Positions 8,757 to 18,263 of a stretch of 64,000 nt of DNA are shown here, in pieces. Both the position numbers and the translations under genes were made by a program. The notes below the pieces were generated by a model that had not been told where the DNA came from, searched no databases, and worked only from the letters and a program-made list of their open reading frames with translations. How positions within the stretch are numbered: position 1 is the stretch's first letter; each line of letters begins with the position of its first letter. The DNA comes from Chloroherpeton thalassium ATCC 35110 (GTDB lineage Bacteria; Bacteroidota; Chlorobiia; Chlorobiales; Chloroherpetonaceae). The DNA lies in the NCBI RefSeq assembly GCF_000020525.1, contig NC_011026.1, positions 2,710,001 through 2,774,000 of the forward strand, given 5' to 3'.

Positions 8757-9335
8757 ATGGAAGAGACTCGCAAAGATTTGCTTGCCGATTTAAAAATAGA
8801 GGATGCGCTCTACCCTTCGCTTGAAGCGCTTGTTAAAGGAGAGCACAAATACATTCGGGATTTAAGAATCAATTTGAAAAATGCGCTCCAAAGCGAGAGC
8901 CTTGGTGGGAAAAAGAATGCGTACCTCATCGCACTGGCCGTTGCGGTAAATGAGAAAAACAGAGTGCTTGCTGAGGCCTTTACCGAGCTGGCCAAAACGG
9001 AAGGCGCTACACAAAGTGAAATTGCGGAAATTCATGCGATTGCTTCCCTGCTCGCCTCGCTCAATGTCTTTTATCGCTTTCGGCACTTTAGCAGCAACAA
9101 GTCTTACGAAGACATGCCCGCCGGAATCAAAATGACCATCATGGCCAGGCCAGGGCTTGGCAAACAGTTTTTTGAATTGGTGGCGCTCGCCGTCAGCGCG
9201 GTGAACGGATGCGAAACATGTGTCAATAATCATGAAAAGTCTGTTCGGCAAGAAGGCGCGTCTGAGCAAACAATTTTTGATGCGATTCGCTTGGCGTCTA
9301 TCGTGAAAGGGCTAACGATTTCTTTCCAATCGTGA
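8757..9335 (+). CDS. AhpD-like carboxymuconolactone decarboxylase-family protein
   Basis: 192 residues, all-helical, with the AhpD active site GCETCVNNHEKSV: Cys152, Cys155 and His159 of the CxxC...H motif. The N-terminal half resembles the degenerate first repeat of AhpD. In Mycobacterium, AhpD passes electrons to AhpC, and the position directly after the peroxiredoxin gene supports the same partnership. Length is close to the usual 175-190. The reductant for this system cannot be told from the window. Confidence 0.85.
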   Translation: MEETRKDLLADLKIEDALYPSLEALVKGEHKYIRDLRINLKNALQSESLGGKKNAYLIALAVAVNEKNRVLAEAFTELAKTEGATQSEIAEIHAIASLLASLNVFYRFRHFSSNKSYEDMPAGIKMTIMARPGLGKQFFELVALAVSAVNGCETCVNNHEKSVRQEGASEQTIFDAIRLASIVKGLTISFQS

Positions 9336-9386
9336 AAAGAAATGGCAAAACGCACCGTTCTTCTAATTTAGGAATAGACTTTCCGC

Positions 9387-9422
9387 AAGGCTGAGAGAAG
9401 CCCCGTAGCTCGCCTCAGCCTT
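9387..9422. terminator. Hairpin between convergent ahpD-like and recJ genes
   Basis: AAGGCTGAG and CTCAGCCTT form a perfect 9-bp stem with an 18-base loop that may fold further. It lies between the two 3' ends, with only weak T runs, so it could act as a shared terminator. Confidence 0.5.
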
Positions 9423-9464
9423 TAGCCCAACGAAAAAACATAGAAAAATTCATTGATAAAATAC

Positions 9465-11168
9465 CTAATCCTCAAAGCTCAAATCCCGCAGACGAATTTG
9501 AATCGAAGTTCGCCTATTCCAGACATTTTCGGTTAGCGAATACACAAGGCTGATGCGCCTATCGGGCGTTTGCAACGGCTTGAAATACTCCGGCATGTTG
9601 AAGCCAACCACATCAAACCGACGCCCGAGCGCGTCGCAGATTGAAAATTTCAAATGCTTTTCCTTCAAAAGTTGCGGCAGACTGCAAAGTTTCACATTGC
9701 GAGTCAGGAACACCGGGCGCGGATTTTTTGGGCCGAACGGCGCAAACTGGCTTAAAACCTTAAAGAAGTTCGGTGTGATTTGCTCGAGCACAACTTCCGC
9801 ATCGACTTTGATTTCCGGCACACGCATCTCGATGGTAAATTGCTCCTCGACCGCCCTATCAAACGCTTTTCGAAACGATTCCAAATTGGATGGCGCAAGC
9901 GTAAGGCCTGCGGCGTGTTCATGTCCGCCGAATTGCAGGAGAAATTCTTCACAAGCTTGCAGCGCCTCATAGACATTCACGCCTTGCACGCTGCGCGCCG
10001 AGCCTTTCAACACACCGTCCGCAGCGGTCAAAATCAGCGTTGGGCGATAATATTTTTCCAAAATGCGCGAGGCGACAATGCCAATTACGCCCACATGCCA
10101 CGAGTCCTTATAGAGCACGATGGACGAAGCGTAATTCAGCGCATAAACTTCCGCAAGTTGCTCGGCTTCCTTGAAGGTCTCCGTATCGATTTCGCGTCGT
10201 TCTCGATTGACAAATTCCAGTTCCTCAGCCAACGCCACCGCTTCATGTTCGTCTTCGGCGATCATCCATTCGATAGCCTGCCGCGCGTGGTTCAACCTGC
10301 CCGCCGCATTGATTCGTGGCGCAATGCTAAAAACAATTTGCGAACTCGATACATTTGATAGGTCTAATCCACAAACTTTCGACATCACCGCAAGGCATTG
10401 GCGCGGGCGGCATTGAATCGTTTTCAACCCTTCGGCCATCATCACGCGATTTTCGCCCGTCAGATTCACAATGTCCGCCGCGATGGCGAGCGCCACATAA
10501 TCAAGGTAGGCATAGACTTCCGCCGGCGCAATTTCCACAAGCGACGCAACAGCTTGAATCAGCTTGAAGGCCACCCCGCAACCGCAAAGCTCCCGATATG
10601 GATAGCCCGAGTCCGGCAATTTCGGATTTAAAATCGCATACGCGTCCGGCAAATCGCTCGGCTCGTGATGGTCGCAGATGATAAAATCAATACCGTGCTC
10701 GTTGCAAAAGCGAACCGGCTCAACGGCGGAAATGCCGCAGTCAACAGAAATAACCAGGTCGGTTTGCTCGTCCTTCGCTTTTGCAATGCCGGACGAGGAA
10801 ATCCCGTAGCCTTCGCTGTGACGGTCGTTGACGTAGTAAGCCACGTTTGCGCCCAATTTTTTCAGAAACAAAACCAGCATGGCCGTTCCGGTTGTGCCGT
10901 CGACGTCGTAATCGCCATAGATCAAAATCTTCTCGCCGTTGCGAACAGCCTGCAAGACGCGCCCCGAAGCCTTTTTCATGTCCTTCATCAAAAAGGGCGA
11001 ATGCAACATATCGAGATTCGGGCGAAAAAATGCTTTGGCTTCCTGAAAATTGCTCACACCACGCCCGAGTAAGGCTGTCGCAATCGGCGCACTGACATTG
11101 ATAGATTCCGAAAGCGCCTTGACGGACGCGGCTTCGGGACGATAGAGCGTCCAGTTAAATTTCTTCAT
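9465..11168 (-). CDS. recJ: Single-stranded-DNA-specific exonuclease RecJ
   Basis: 567 residues from the chosen start. It has the DHH-family motifs: ILIYGDYDVDGTTG (residues about 81-94), VISVDCGIS, ICDHHEPSD, then a DHHA1 domain (GSARSVQGVNVYEAL, QFGGHEHAAGLT). RecJ degrades single-stranded DNA 5' to 3' in RecF-pathway recombination and repair. The frame opens 23 codons earlier at a TTG (11237), but the ATG at 11168 has a GAGG ribosome site about 6 bases upstream and gives a normal N-terminus. It is divergent from fbp. Confidence 0.95.
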   Translation of the reverse strand: MKKFNWTLYRPEAASVKALSESINVSAPIATALLGRGVSNFQEAKAFFRPNLDMLHSPFLMKDMKKASGRVLQAVRNGEKILIYGDYDVDGTTGTAMLVLFLKKLGANVAYYVNDRHSEGYGISSSGIAKAKDEQTDLVISVDCGISAVEPVRFCNEHGIDFIICDHHEPSDLPDAYAILNPKLPDSGYPYRELCGCGVAFKLIQAVASLVEIAPAEVYAYLDYVALAIAADIVNLTGENRVMMAEGLKTIQCRPRQCLAVMSKVCGLDLSNVSSSQIVFSIAPRINAAGRLNHARQAIEWMIAEDEHEAVALAEELEFVNRERREIDTETFKEAEQLAEVYALNYASSIVLYKDSWHVGVIGIVASRILEKYYRPTLILTAADGVLKGSARSVQGVNVYEALQACEEFLLQFGGHEHAAGLTLAPSNLESFRKAFDRAVEEQFTIEMRVPEIKVDAEVVLEQITPNFFKVLSQFAPFGPKNPRPVFLTRNVKLCSLPQLLKEKHLKFSICDALGRRFDVVGFNMPEYFKPLQTPDRRISLVYSLTENVWNRRTSIQIRLRDLSFED

Positions 11169-11304
11169 GTTTTGCCTCAAAGAGAACGATTTCGGTTTGG
11201 AGTTGAGCTTGAAATATGTAATTTCTTTGCCCGACAAAAGTTAGCTACCCTGTGTTTTTTGTGTTAGTATCTTAGTTAAACCTCTTTATTGGAGACACTT
11301 TATT

Positions 11305-12354
11305 ATGGGTGATTTAATCACAATTGAACGTCATGTTTTAGAGTCGCAGAAAGATCATCCGGGCGCAACCGGCGAATTTACCAAGCTGCTTTATGATGTG
11401 GCCTTTGCCGCCAAGTTGGTGTATCGCCACGTGGTCAGAGCCGGATTGGTTGATATTTTAGGCTCTGCCGGCTCAACCAACGTGCAAGGCGAGGAAGTTA
11501 AAAAACTTGACCTGTTTGCCAATGAACAATTCACAAAAGCAATTGGGCATCATGGGCGTTTTGCGGTCATGGCTTCCGAAGAAAACGAAGATATCATTCT
11601 CCCGCCGCTTGATAAATATGGAAAATATGTCTTGCTTTTTGACCCACTCGATGGTTCATCCAACATCGATGCCAACGTAAGCGTGGGCACAATTTTCTCG
11701 ATTTTCAAACGTAAATCCGACGCAGGCGGTCCTGGCACGCTTGAAGACTGCTTGCAAAAAGGCGCTGAGCAAGTCGCATCGGGCTATGTCATCTACGGTT
11801 CGTCCGTCATGCTTGTCTACACTACTGGACAAGGCGTTCACGGCTTCACCCTCGACCCGTCCATCGGCGAATTCCTGCTTTCACACGAAAATATCAAAAC
11901 GCCGAAGCGCGGCAAGATTTACTCCATGAACGAAGGCTATTATCGCTACTTCGACGACGGCATTAAAAAGTACATTAAATATTTGCAACAGGAAGATAAA
12001 GCTAGCAAACGACCCTACTCCGCCAGATATATTGGCTCTTGCGTAGCAGACTTTCACCGGAACTTGCTTTACGGCGGTATTTTCATCTATCCGCGCACGG
12101 CAAAAAGCCCGAAAGGCAAATTGCGCCTCATGTATGAAGCCAACCCGCTTGCGTTCATTTGCGAACAAGCCGGCGGCAGAGCCAGCAATGGACGCGAGAG
12201 AATTTTGGACATCAAACCGACGGAACTTCACCAGCGAACCCCGCTTTTCATCGGCAGCGAAGAGGATGTGAAAATTGCGGAAGAATTTGAACAAGGCTTG
12301 CGCGACATCGAACACGACGAGGCGCTTTGCCCAAAATCGCTTACCTCTGAATAA
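11305..12354 (+). CDS. fbp: Fructose-1,6-bisphosphatase, class I
   Basis: 349 residues. It hydrolyses fructose-1,6-bisphosphate to fructose-6-phosphate in gluconeogenesis, needed to turn fixed carbon into sugars. Class I signatures are clear: ASEENED (metal-binding glutamates), [11 protein letters not shown] at residues 112-122, and the C-terminal [18 protein letters not shown]. Length matches the family. A GGAGA ribosome site lies about 9 bases before the ATG. A strong terminator follows the gene. Confidence 0.96.
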   Translation: MGDLITIERHVLESQKDHPGATGEFTKLLYDVAFAAKLVYRHVVRAGLVDILGSAGSTNVQGEEVKKLDLFANEQFTKAIGHHGRFAVMASEENEDIILPPLDKYGKYVLLFDPLDGSSNIDANVSVGTIFSIFKRKSDAGGPGTLEDCLQKGAEQVASGYVIYGSSVMLVYTTGQGVHGFTLDPSIGEFLLSHENIKTPKRGKIYSMNEGYYRYFDDGIKKYIKYLQQEDKASKRPYSARYIGSCVADFHRNLLYGGIFIYPRTAKSPKGKLRLMYEANPLAFICEQAGGRASNGRERILDIKPTELHQRTPLFIGSEEDVKIAEEFEQGLRDIEHDEALCPKSLTSE

Positions 12355-12400
12355 GCCTATTTAGATTTTCACTTTTTAAAAGAGAAGTACAGTTCGAACA

Positions 12401-12428
12401 AAAAAGCCCGCTTAAGAGCGGGCTTTTT
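12401..12428. terminator. Strong bidirectional terminator
   Basis: AAAAAGCCCGC-TTAAGA-GCGGGCTTTTT lies between the convergent fbp and lipoprotein genes and would work on both strands. Confidence 0.92.
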
Positions 12429-12449
12429 ACTTTCCAAAAGAAAGCTTTT

Positions 12450-13388
12450 TTATGGCATCACTTTGATGGTGATTTTGATAGAGCCTGTTGAATTAGCCGT
12501 AAGTTCTTCTACCAAGACCAAACCTGTTTTGCTTCCACGATCGGCATCTGTAGCAAAGGCAAACACAGTGCTCTCAGTCAAGTGATTTGCTCTTGTGTTT
12601 GGATCGTAACTGTCTGTTGCTTCTGCATAAGCAGCTTCAAGCTCGGATACGGATCCAATATTGTTGAAATCAGACTCACCTAAAGTTGTTGCTTTAAAAA
12701 CAGTGCTGTTTTTAGTTGTCCAATCGCTAATACCGAAGGTGGTAATAGTTGCAACCGCTTCATCATCCGGTGATGCAATTGTTGCTTCGTTAGTAGAACC
12801 ATAAAAGTAAACAAAATCAACTTTTTCTTGATTACTTGCACTTGCTACCTGAGAAACGGTGTAAACATCACCTTCGATTGAAGCGCAAAAGCTTCCTGTT
12901 ACATTCTCTTGTGCGCCCAAAGTGATGCTGCTATTTTCAGTAACAGCAACCGCAACATTTACGGTGTAAGTATAGGTTGCAACTTCATCATCACTATCGG
13001 TTACGGTAATGATAATGTCCGTATCAGAAGAGCCTACCGTGTAGGTAAATGTTAAACCGGTTTGCTGTGCGCTGCCTTCGAAAGTCTGATTATATAGCTC
13101 GGTGGTGCCTGCCATAGCTTTCACAGCAGTGACTTCATCATCATCATTTGCCTGGAAAGAAAAACTTAGAACGTCACCTGTCCAGTATTCAGCTGATGCG
13201 GCATTGCTGGTAAAGGTAATTGCGGTTGCTGTCCCACTATTTACAGATACCATCACGTTGCTAATCGTTGGGATCGTATTGTCCACCCCTGTTGAACTGT
13301 CGTCGTCGTCGCAGCCAGTTAATGTGAAGTTTGCCGAAGCTGCCACCAAAAGCAAAACAAGCAACCGAAAGAAGTTTCTCTTTTTCAT
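12450..13388 (-). CDS. Secreted lipoprotein of unknown function
   Basis: 312 residues. The N-terminus is a lipoprotein signal (KKRNFF, Leu-rich core, lipobox LTGC, Cys at residue 26), and the mature start is Cys followed by four Asp. In Bacteroidota such acidic residues after the Cys act as a surface-export signal, so surface exposure is plausible here (inference). Residues about 40-150 read as Ig-like or cadherin-like beta strands rich in Thr, Ser, Asp and Val. The remainder is unrecognised. The protein is very acidic. It is transcribed alone. Confidence 0.7.
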   Translation of the reverse strand: MKKRNFFRLLVLLLVAASANFTLTGCDDDDSSTGVDNTIPTISNVMVSVNSGTATAITFTSNAASAEYWTGDVLSFSFQANDDDEVTAVKAMAGTTELYNQTFEGSAQQTGLTFTYTVGSSDTDIIITVTDSDDEVATYTYTVNVAVAVTENSSITLGAQENVTGSFCASIEGDVYTVSQVASASNQEKVDFVYFYGSTNEATIASPDDEAVATITTFGISDWTTKNSTVFKATTLGESDFNNIGSVSELEAAYAEATDSYDPNTRANHLTESTVFAFATDADRGSKTGLVLVEELTANSTGSIKITIKVMP

Positions 13389-13644
13389 GATTTATATCAA
13401 TTTTTTGTTTTTAAAATGGGGTTACTTAAAACCTACGTTAAGGCTTTGTTAATATAATAATAGAGTTATGAAATTTAATAGCTGCCCTTGAGCAATTTCA
13501 CGCACCACGCGGGACATGCAAGACAACGAGACTTTCAATTATCTACATATTTTTGTTGACTTGCGCTACCATACCGATACCATGGCGGAGAAAATTTCCA
13601 TCTTTAGAAAAAACTTTTGACAAAATTTCTTCACAAAAAAAAGA

Positions 13645-13974
13645 ATGAACTGGATCATTTTGATTATCGCCGGGCTCTTTGAGGTTGGTTTTGCCACCAG
13701 CCTGGAAAAAGCGCGGCAAACTCATGGAATAGAATCTTGGCTTTGGTGGTCGGGATTTTTGGTAAGCATTTTTTTTAGCATGACGCTGCTCTATAAAGCC
13801 AGCGAAACCTTGCCCATTGGAACGGCCTATGCGATTTGGACAGGCATCGGCGCGGTGGGAACGGTTCTCATCGGGATGATATTTTTCAAAGAGCCGACAG
13901 ACTTTTGGCGATTGTTTTTCATCGCCACGCTGATTTCATCTATTGTCGGGTTGAAAATTGTGTCGCACGAATGA
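13645..13974 (+). CDS. SMR-family transporter, Gdx/SugE-like guanidinium exporter
   Basis: 109 residues with four membrane helices, the normal SMR size. Glu13 in GLFEVGFA is the conserved proton/substrate-coupling residue. The GTAYAIWTGIGAVG motif in helix 3 matches the Gdx (SugE) subtype that exports guanidinium with proton exchange, rather than the EmrE drug-export subtype. No convincing guanidine riboswitch was found in the 256 bases upstream. The gene stands alone and converges on sucC. Confidence 0.85.
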   Translation: MNWIILIIAGLFEVGFATSLEKARQTHGIESWLWWSGFLVSIFFSMTLLYKASETLPIGTAYAIWTGIGAVGTVLIGMIFFKEPTDFWRLFFIATLISSIVGLKIVSHE

Positions 13975-13996
13975 ATGACTACGTGTTCGAAAAAAA

Positions 13997-14022
13997 GAGG
14001 CCGTGCAAAAATGCACAGCCTC
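13997..14022. terminator. Shared hairpin between SMR gene and sucC
   Basis: GAGGC-c-GTGCA / TGCAC-a-GCCTC has one internal mismatch, with A-rich sequence on the left, so it gives a T run on the sucC strand. It lies between the two convergent 3' ends. Confidence 0.75.
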
Positions 14023-14049
14023 ATTCAAATTACATGTTGCAAAAAAGTC

Positions 14050-15228
14050 TTAGGCAGCCGCAAGCGCTTCGTTGACTTTTTTCGCAGCGTCGCTCAAGCC
14101 TTTTGCCGAAACCAGGTTCAAGCCGGACTCATCCAACATTTTTTGCGCGATGTCGGCGTTTGTACCTTCCAAGCGGACAATCACCGGCACATGAATGTCG
14201 ATGTTTTTCGCCGCTTCAATCACGCCGCCCGCCACACGGTCGCAGCGAACGATGCCGCCGAAGATATTGACCAAAATGGCCTTCACGTTCGGGTCGGTCA
14301 AAATAATGCGGAAGCCTTCTTGAACGGTTTGTGGATTGGCGCCACCGCCGACATCCAAGAAGTTCGCCGGTTTTCCGCCCGCAAGCTGAATCATGTCCAT
14401 TGTTCCCATCGCCAAACCTGCGCCATTGACCATGCAGCCGACGTTTCCGTCCAAGCGAACATAGTTCAAATTCGATTTTGACGCTTCGACTTCCAGCGGA
14501 TCTTCCTCGCTCGTGTCTCTCAAATCAATGTAATCCTTGTGGCGGAAGAGGGCATTGTCATCAAAATTGATTTTCGCATCAAGCGCAATAACACGGCCTT
14601 CCTTCGTCACAACCAATGGATTGATTTCAGCCAGCGAACAATCGGCTTTCATGTACGCATTGTAGAGCGCAGAAATAAACTTCACCGCATTTTTGAACTG
14701 CTCGCCTTCAAGACCAAGAAAAAACGCGGCCTCGCGTGCTTGGTTTGGCTGCAAACCCAAAGTCGGGTGAATTTGAATTTTGAGCAATTTTTCCGGTGTT
14801 TCTTCGGCTACTTTTTCAATTTCCATGCCGCCTTCGGTCGAAACCATGAGCACATTGCAGCTTGTGGCGCGGTCAAGCGTGATGCCGAGATAAAGTTCTT
14901 TCTCGATGTTCATACCTTCTTCAACCAAAAGCCGGCGAACTTCTTTTCCTTCCGGGCCGGTTTGGTGCGTAACAAGTGTTGTGCCGATCATTTGTGTCGC
15001 AACTTCAAACGCTTCATCGGCAGAGCGCACGAGCTTTACGCCGCCAGCTTTTCCGCGACCGCCTGCGTGAATTTGCGCTTTCACCACAACCACACCGCCG
15101 CCTTGCTCCGTCAAAAGCGTTTCGGCTGCTTTCTTGGCCTCCTCTGCCGAAAACGCCACAATTCCCTTCGGAACCGTGACGCCAAAGCCACGCAAAATTT
15201 CTTTTCCTTGATATTCGTGTATGTTCAT
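14050..15228 (-). CDS. sucC: Succinyl-CoA synthetase (ligase) beta subunit
   Basis: 392 residues. It forms succinyl-CoA from succinate, CoA and ATP, with the alpha subunit (SucD) not in this window. Visible features are the N-terminal [12 protein letters not shown], the ATP-grasp segment ([18 protein letters not shown]), EINPLVV and [16 protein letters not shown], and the C-terminal [16 protein letters not shown] and [13 protein letters not shown]. In green sulfur bacteria this step runs in the reductive TCA cycle that fixes carbon dioxide (family knowledge). Accessory genes on the same strand lie just upstream. Confidence 0.96.
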   Translation of the reverse strand: MNIHEYQGKEILRGFGVTVPKGIVAFSAEEAKKAAETLLTEQGGGVVVVKAQIHAGGRGKAGGVKLVRSADEAFEVATQMIGTTLVTHQTGPEGKEVRRLLVEEGMNIEKELYLGITLDRATSCNVLMVSTEGGMEIEKVAEETPEKLLKIQIHPTLGLQPNQAREAAFFLGLEGEQFKNAVKFISALYNAYMKADCSLAEINPLVVTKEGRVIALDAKINFDDNALFRHKDYIDLRDTSEEDPLEVEASKSNLNYVRLDGNVGCMVNGAGLAMGTMDMIQLAGGKPANFLDVGGGANPQTVQEGFRIILTDPNVKAILVNIFGGIVRCDRVAGGVIEAAKNIDIHVPVIVRLEGTNADIAQKMLDESGLNLVSAKGLSDAAKKVNEALAAA

Positions 15229-15323
15229 AATGATTTTTTAGAAATTGTAAATGAACCTATGAGCTATAAAAACGGGAGAAAAGTATATGAAAAATATAGA
15301 GCAGATAAAACAGTTTTGGGAAA

Positions 15324-15878
15324 CTAATGCCGAATTATTTTTTCACGGCTTAAAAAAATAGCGGGTTCGAGATGTTTATGAAAAAAATAGGCGAATGAGC
15401 GATTTTTTTTGATCGCAGTTCGCATGCTATAACGCTTTAGAATACTTAACATAAAGCTGATTCGCGAACAATTTTTCGGCTTCAGTTCTGCAAACGCTTC
15501 TTTCGTTATCTGGTCGGTCGATGGAAACCGACGCACCTTGAGCTTTTCGCTGGAATAATTCGTCAAGCCAGCCAAATACCAACTTTCGATCTCTTGAATA
15601 ACAACAACGATTCGCGCATCCGAAACCAACCGAAACCGATGCTTGATGTAATGCTTCTTTGAAGTCACGCAAGGATGAAAATCAATGTCGCAGGCGACGA
15701 GCACATCTGCACCGATTTGCAACAGCCCCTGAATCAAGCGCTGAAGCTTTTCCGTTTTCATCTGGGCATATTGACGAACTTCCACCGCATCGTATTCGGC
15801 CAGAAAAATCGGCTTCACAATGCGATTAAAAAATAGCATATCATCATTTCCCTCAACCCAAATGAACAATCTTTTCAT
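15324..15878 (-). CDS. TOPRIM-like protein of unknown function (DUF4276-like)
   Basis: 184 residues, soluble. The start LFIWVEGNDDMLFFN matches the first TOPRIM strand with its acidic VEGxxD, and VACDIDF supplies the DxD strand. An EIESWYLAG segment is typical of DUF4276/OLD-associated TOPRIM proteins. It follows a broken Rpn-type nuclease gene by 53 bases on the same strand and precedes sucC. No AAA ATPase partner, common for this class, is present. Nuclease activity is possible but untested. Confidence 0.6.
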   Translation of the reverse strand: MKRLFIWVEGNDDMLFFNRIVKPIFLAEYDAVEVRQYAQMKTEKLQRLIQGLLQIGADVLVACDIDFHPCVTSKKHYIKHRFRLVSDARIVVVIQEIESWYLAGLTNYSSEKLKVRRFPSTDQITKEAFAELKPKNCSRISFMLSILKRYSMRTAIKKNRSFAYFFHKHLEPAIFLSREKIIRH

Positions 15879-15931
15879 GAAACTTCAACGATTTTCCTTA
15901 TCAAAACTTCAAGCCTACACGATGCCACTGC

Positions 15932-16925
15932 CTACAACTCCTGAATCTTTTCAGGCGATAGTCCCGTTTCCTTCTGAATTTCCTCCACGCTTGCGCCAAA
16001 CTTTTTCATTTGAATGGCTAATTTCACGGCCAGCGAAGTCTGTTGTTCTAATGCAGCCGCCTTTTCCTTTAGCGCGGCTTCTTTTTCTTGGCGTTCTTTT
16101 TCAGCTTTTTGCTCTGCTTCAGCTTTTGCTGCTTCGGCTTCAGCTTTTGCTGCTTCGGCTTCGGCTATTTTTTTTTATGTACTTGGCCTCCTGCTCGTCA
16201 AATATCCGGTCGATTTCCTCCTCTGCTTCCAAGTTTCGTCTAAATGACTCGTCCATGAGCGGGCTTCGCAAATATTCAACCATGTCTGCAAATTCCTCTG
16301 GCGTTTCTTCTAATTCCAATATGTAATCGGCCTCTTTGCTTATCCATTTTTGGTTGAACAACGTCAAAAACTTTTCTAACCGTGTGCGCCGCTCTTTCGG
16401 CAAACGCCTCACTTGAATGATGTGAGATTGATGCGTTAAATGCTCTACAAAAAAACTCTTCACGTTCAACCGCTCTTTGCTCACCGAATCGATAATTTCA
16501 CGATTCACCGTTACGGCCATGTACGGTAAATCCTCCATGTTATAACCCAAAATGTATATCGTAATGATGGGATACGCTGCCTGATATTCAGCCATTGCGG
16601 ATTCATCCTCGCGCTTCTTCGGCTTTGCCATGTAGTTTGCGCCAAGATAATTTCTAAAGCGTTGAATGTCGGTTGAGAACTTGGACTTTTGAAGTTCAAT
16701 TAGCACAGTTTTTCGGCTGCCATCTGCTTCTTTGATGACCGCTTTGAAATCCAAGCGAAACAGAGTTAGCTGGCGTTTCTCGTCGGGAAATATGGTTTCC
16801 TGCTGATCCAGCGTCACTTCCTCAACTTCTACATCCAAAATCACCGACAAGACTTTCTTGGCAAACTTGTCATTTGCCATCAAATATTTAAATGCCTTGT
16901 CATAGAGCGGATTGACAATTTTCAT
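15932..16925 (-). pseudogene. Rpn-family PD-(D/E)XK nuclease gene, frame broken at an A9 run
   Basis: The uninterrupted frame covers 16140-16925 (261 residues). It starts MKIVNPLYDKAFKYLM and carries the nuclease core (LFRLDFKAV, then VLIELQKS), as in Rpn/PDDEXK_2 recombination-promoting nucleases or putative transposases. It stops soon after a run of nine A residues (16168-16176 on the top strand). Dropping one A restores a frame to a stop at 15932: an Ala-Glu-Lys coiled coil, then LAVKLAIQMKKFGAS and a short helix-turn-helix-like end. The restored product (about 330 residues) matches the intact paralogue at 23503-24474 (323 residues) end to end. This could be a real frameshift, a sequence error or transcriptional slippage. 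Confidence 0.75.
16116..16157. repeat. Two perfect 21-bp tandem repeats
   Basis: Two head-to-tail copies of a 21-bp unit beginning GCTTCAGCTTTTGC encode the AEAEAAK-type coiled-coil heptads in the restored frame of the broken Rpn gene. Confidence 0.85.
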
Positions 16926-17016
16926 AGCGCGTGATTGTCTTGGTTCAAGATTACAAACAGTCTGTTTTAGTAAAGCTAACGCAATTTCACAAGTGCCCCC
17001 AAAGCTGAGTAAACGA

Positions 17017-17042
17017 AAAAAGGGCTTTTAGAAAGCCCTTTC
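17017..17042. terminator. Intrinsic terminator
   Basis: AAAGGGCTTT-TAG-AAAGCCCTTT stem, downstream of the lipoprotein gene on the minus strand and upstream of the Rpn gene. Confidence 0.85.
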
Positions 17043-17082
17043 ACGCTCTAAATTTTCCAAGGAGAAATAAAAATCATGCTGG

Positions 17083-18064
17083 CTAATACTTTAATTTCTT
17101 TTTACAAGTTTCAAGCTTTGCATCCGTAGCTTTGAACGATGCCGATATAGATGAAAACGTCTCGACGACTTCTGGCGGATTTTGATTTTTTTCAAGTGGA
17201 TTGCTCGCTGCTTGATAAAATCGATTAGAGAGTTCTTCAAAACGCGTGCTTTTTTGCTTGCTATACGCTTGTAGCTTTTCAATCATTTGATCGCATTGCT
17301 GCGCGGCCACATTTCGCACTTCCTGCAAACGGGGGCTTTTTACTAACAAATTTAGCACTTTGTGGTATTCCATCGCCTCCGCATGGCTGATGTCTTGAAC
17401 GGTAAAGGCAAGCACTTTCATTTTCTCCAGCGCCCCGATTAGCGCAATTTCCTCGTGAACCGCTCGCACTTTTTGCGCCAAAAGCATTGTGCTGACTTGC
17501 TCTTCTAACCTATCAAATAAAGATGTAGATAATTGAATTAATGAATCATAACGGTTAGCCGACTTGAGCGCCGTTATCTTCAATTGCGCAACCGCTTGGC
17601 CAAGTAAACTATCCGACACAGTTTGTGTCGAATCCGATTCGCGAATACCCTCTACGAAAAACTTCGCTGCATCTTGCCCTGCATCGCAACCATAGACTTT
17701 ATTGACCTTCACCAAATAAGCAATTTCCGCCACATCCCCGATAAAAACCAGCGCCGAGTCATGACTTGCTGTGTCGGGATGCGCCACCATTACCGATTTT
17801 TTGCTGACACTTTCCGGGGCTTTTAAGGCAAGATATTCGTCCTGCTTTTTTGCTTTTTTTTTGCGCCACTTTAAACCACGCTGGCACAGCTTGCGTCTTT
17901 GGTTGAACGAATTCCTGACGCGCCGCCGGCTGCTGACTTTCTTTTGAGCTGCCACAACCGGTGGCCAGAAAAACGGCAAGTAAGAAAAAAAGTGCAACCA
18001 GAGCGTGCTTTAAATCGCTGTTTTTGAAAAGATGAATCACCATAATTTTTTTCGGATTTGCCAT
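17083..18064 (-). pseudogene. Lipoprotein gene with frame broken at an A9 run
   Basis: Two overlapping frames make one gene. The first (from 18064, or an internal ATG at 18043) encodes a lipoprotein signal, Leu/Phe-rich with lipobox LATGC, then GSSKESQQP and WFKVAQKK. The second, down to 17083, encodes the remaining 250 or so residues: KKQDEYLALKAPESV, then a helical region with many Gln, Glu and Lys. They join at nine A residues (top-strand T run at 17854-17862). With eight As the frames fuse into a protein of about 326 residues. The family is not recognised. The same kind of break occurs 1.7 kb away in the Rpn gene. Confidence 0.7.
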
Positions 18065-18112
18065 TTTCTTTTTATCTGACTTATCAAAATAAAAAACCTG
18101 GCCAACTTTTTG

Positions 18113-18133
18113 TTATGAATATGATATTCATAA
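18113..18133. promoter_or_regulatory. Perfect 10-1-10 palindrome between divergent genes
   Basis: TTATGAATAT-G-ATATTCATAA lies between the divergent lipoprotein gene and the tail-specific protease gene. Its core TGAATAT-G-ATATTCA has the 7-1-7 geometry of Fur-family boxes. It is an operator candidate; the regulator is unknown. Confidence 0.45.
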
Positions 18134-18263
18134 TACGTTGAAGGACGCTTCTTTCCTTAAGAAAAATCCACAATAATTTTTTGAGCTGCGGTTCAGGAAT
18201 TGATAGGGGCTAACAAAATGTTATCTTCAAATTAAAATTCTTGCGCTAAGATAATTTTGTTTT

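Noticed and set aside
9387-9422. Possible TPP riboswitch (GGCTGAGAgaag)
   Set aside because: Only the CTGAGA core matches. It lies between convergent 3' ends, upstream of no gene, and the second conserved part is missing.
13480-13560. Possible guanidine riboswitch before the Gdx-like gene (ACGC and ACGA sequences)
   Set aside because: The two ACGR-like sites have no flanking complementary stems, so neither forms the hairpin of guanidine-II RNAs, and no guanidine-I or -III core was seen.
14539-15327. 262-codon open frame antisense to sucC
   Set aside because: The opposite strand is an unmistakable sucC; the antisense frame is rich in Phe, Arg and His, as expected from reading a coding strand backwards.
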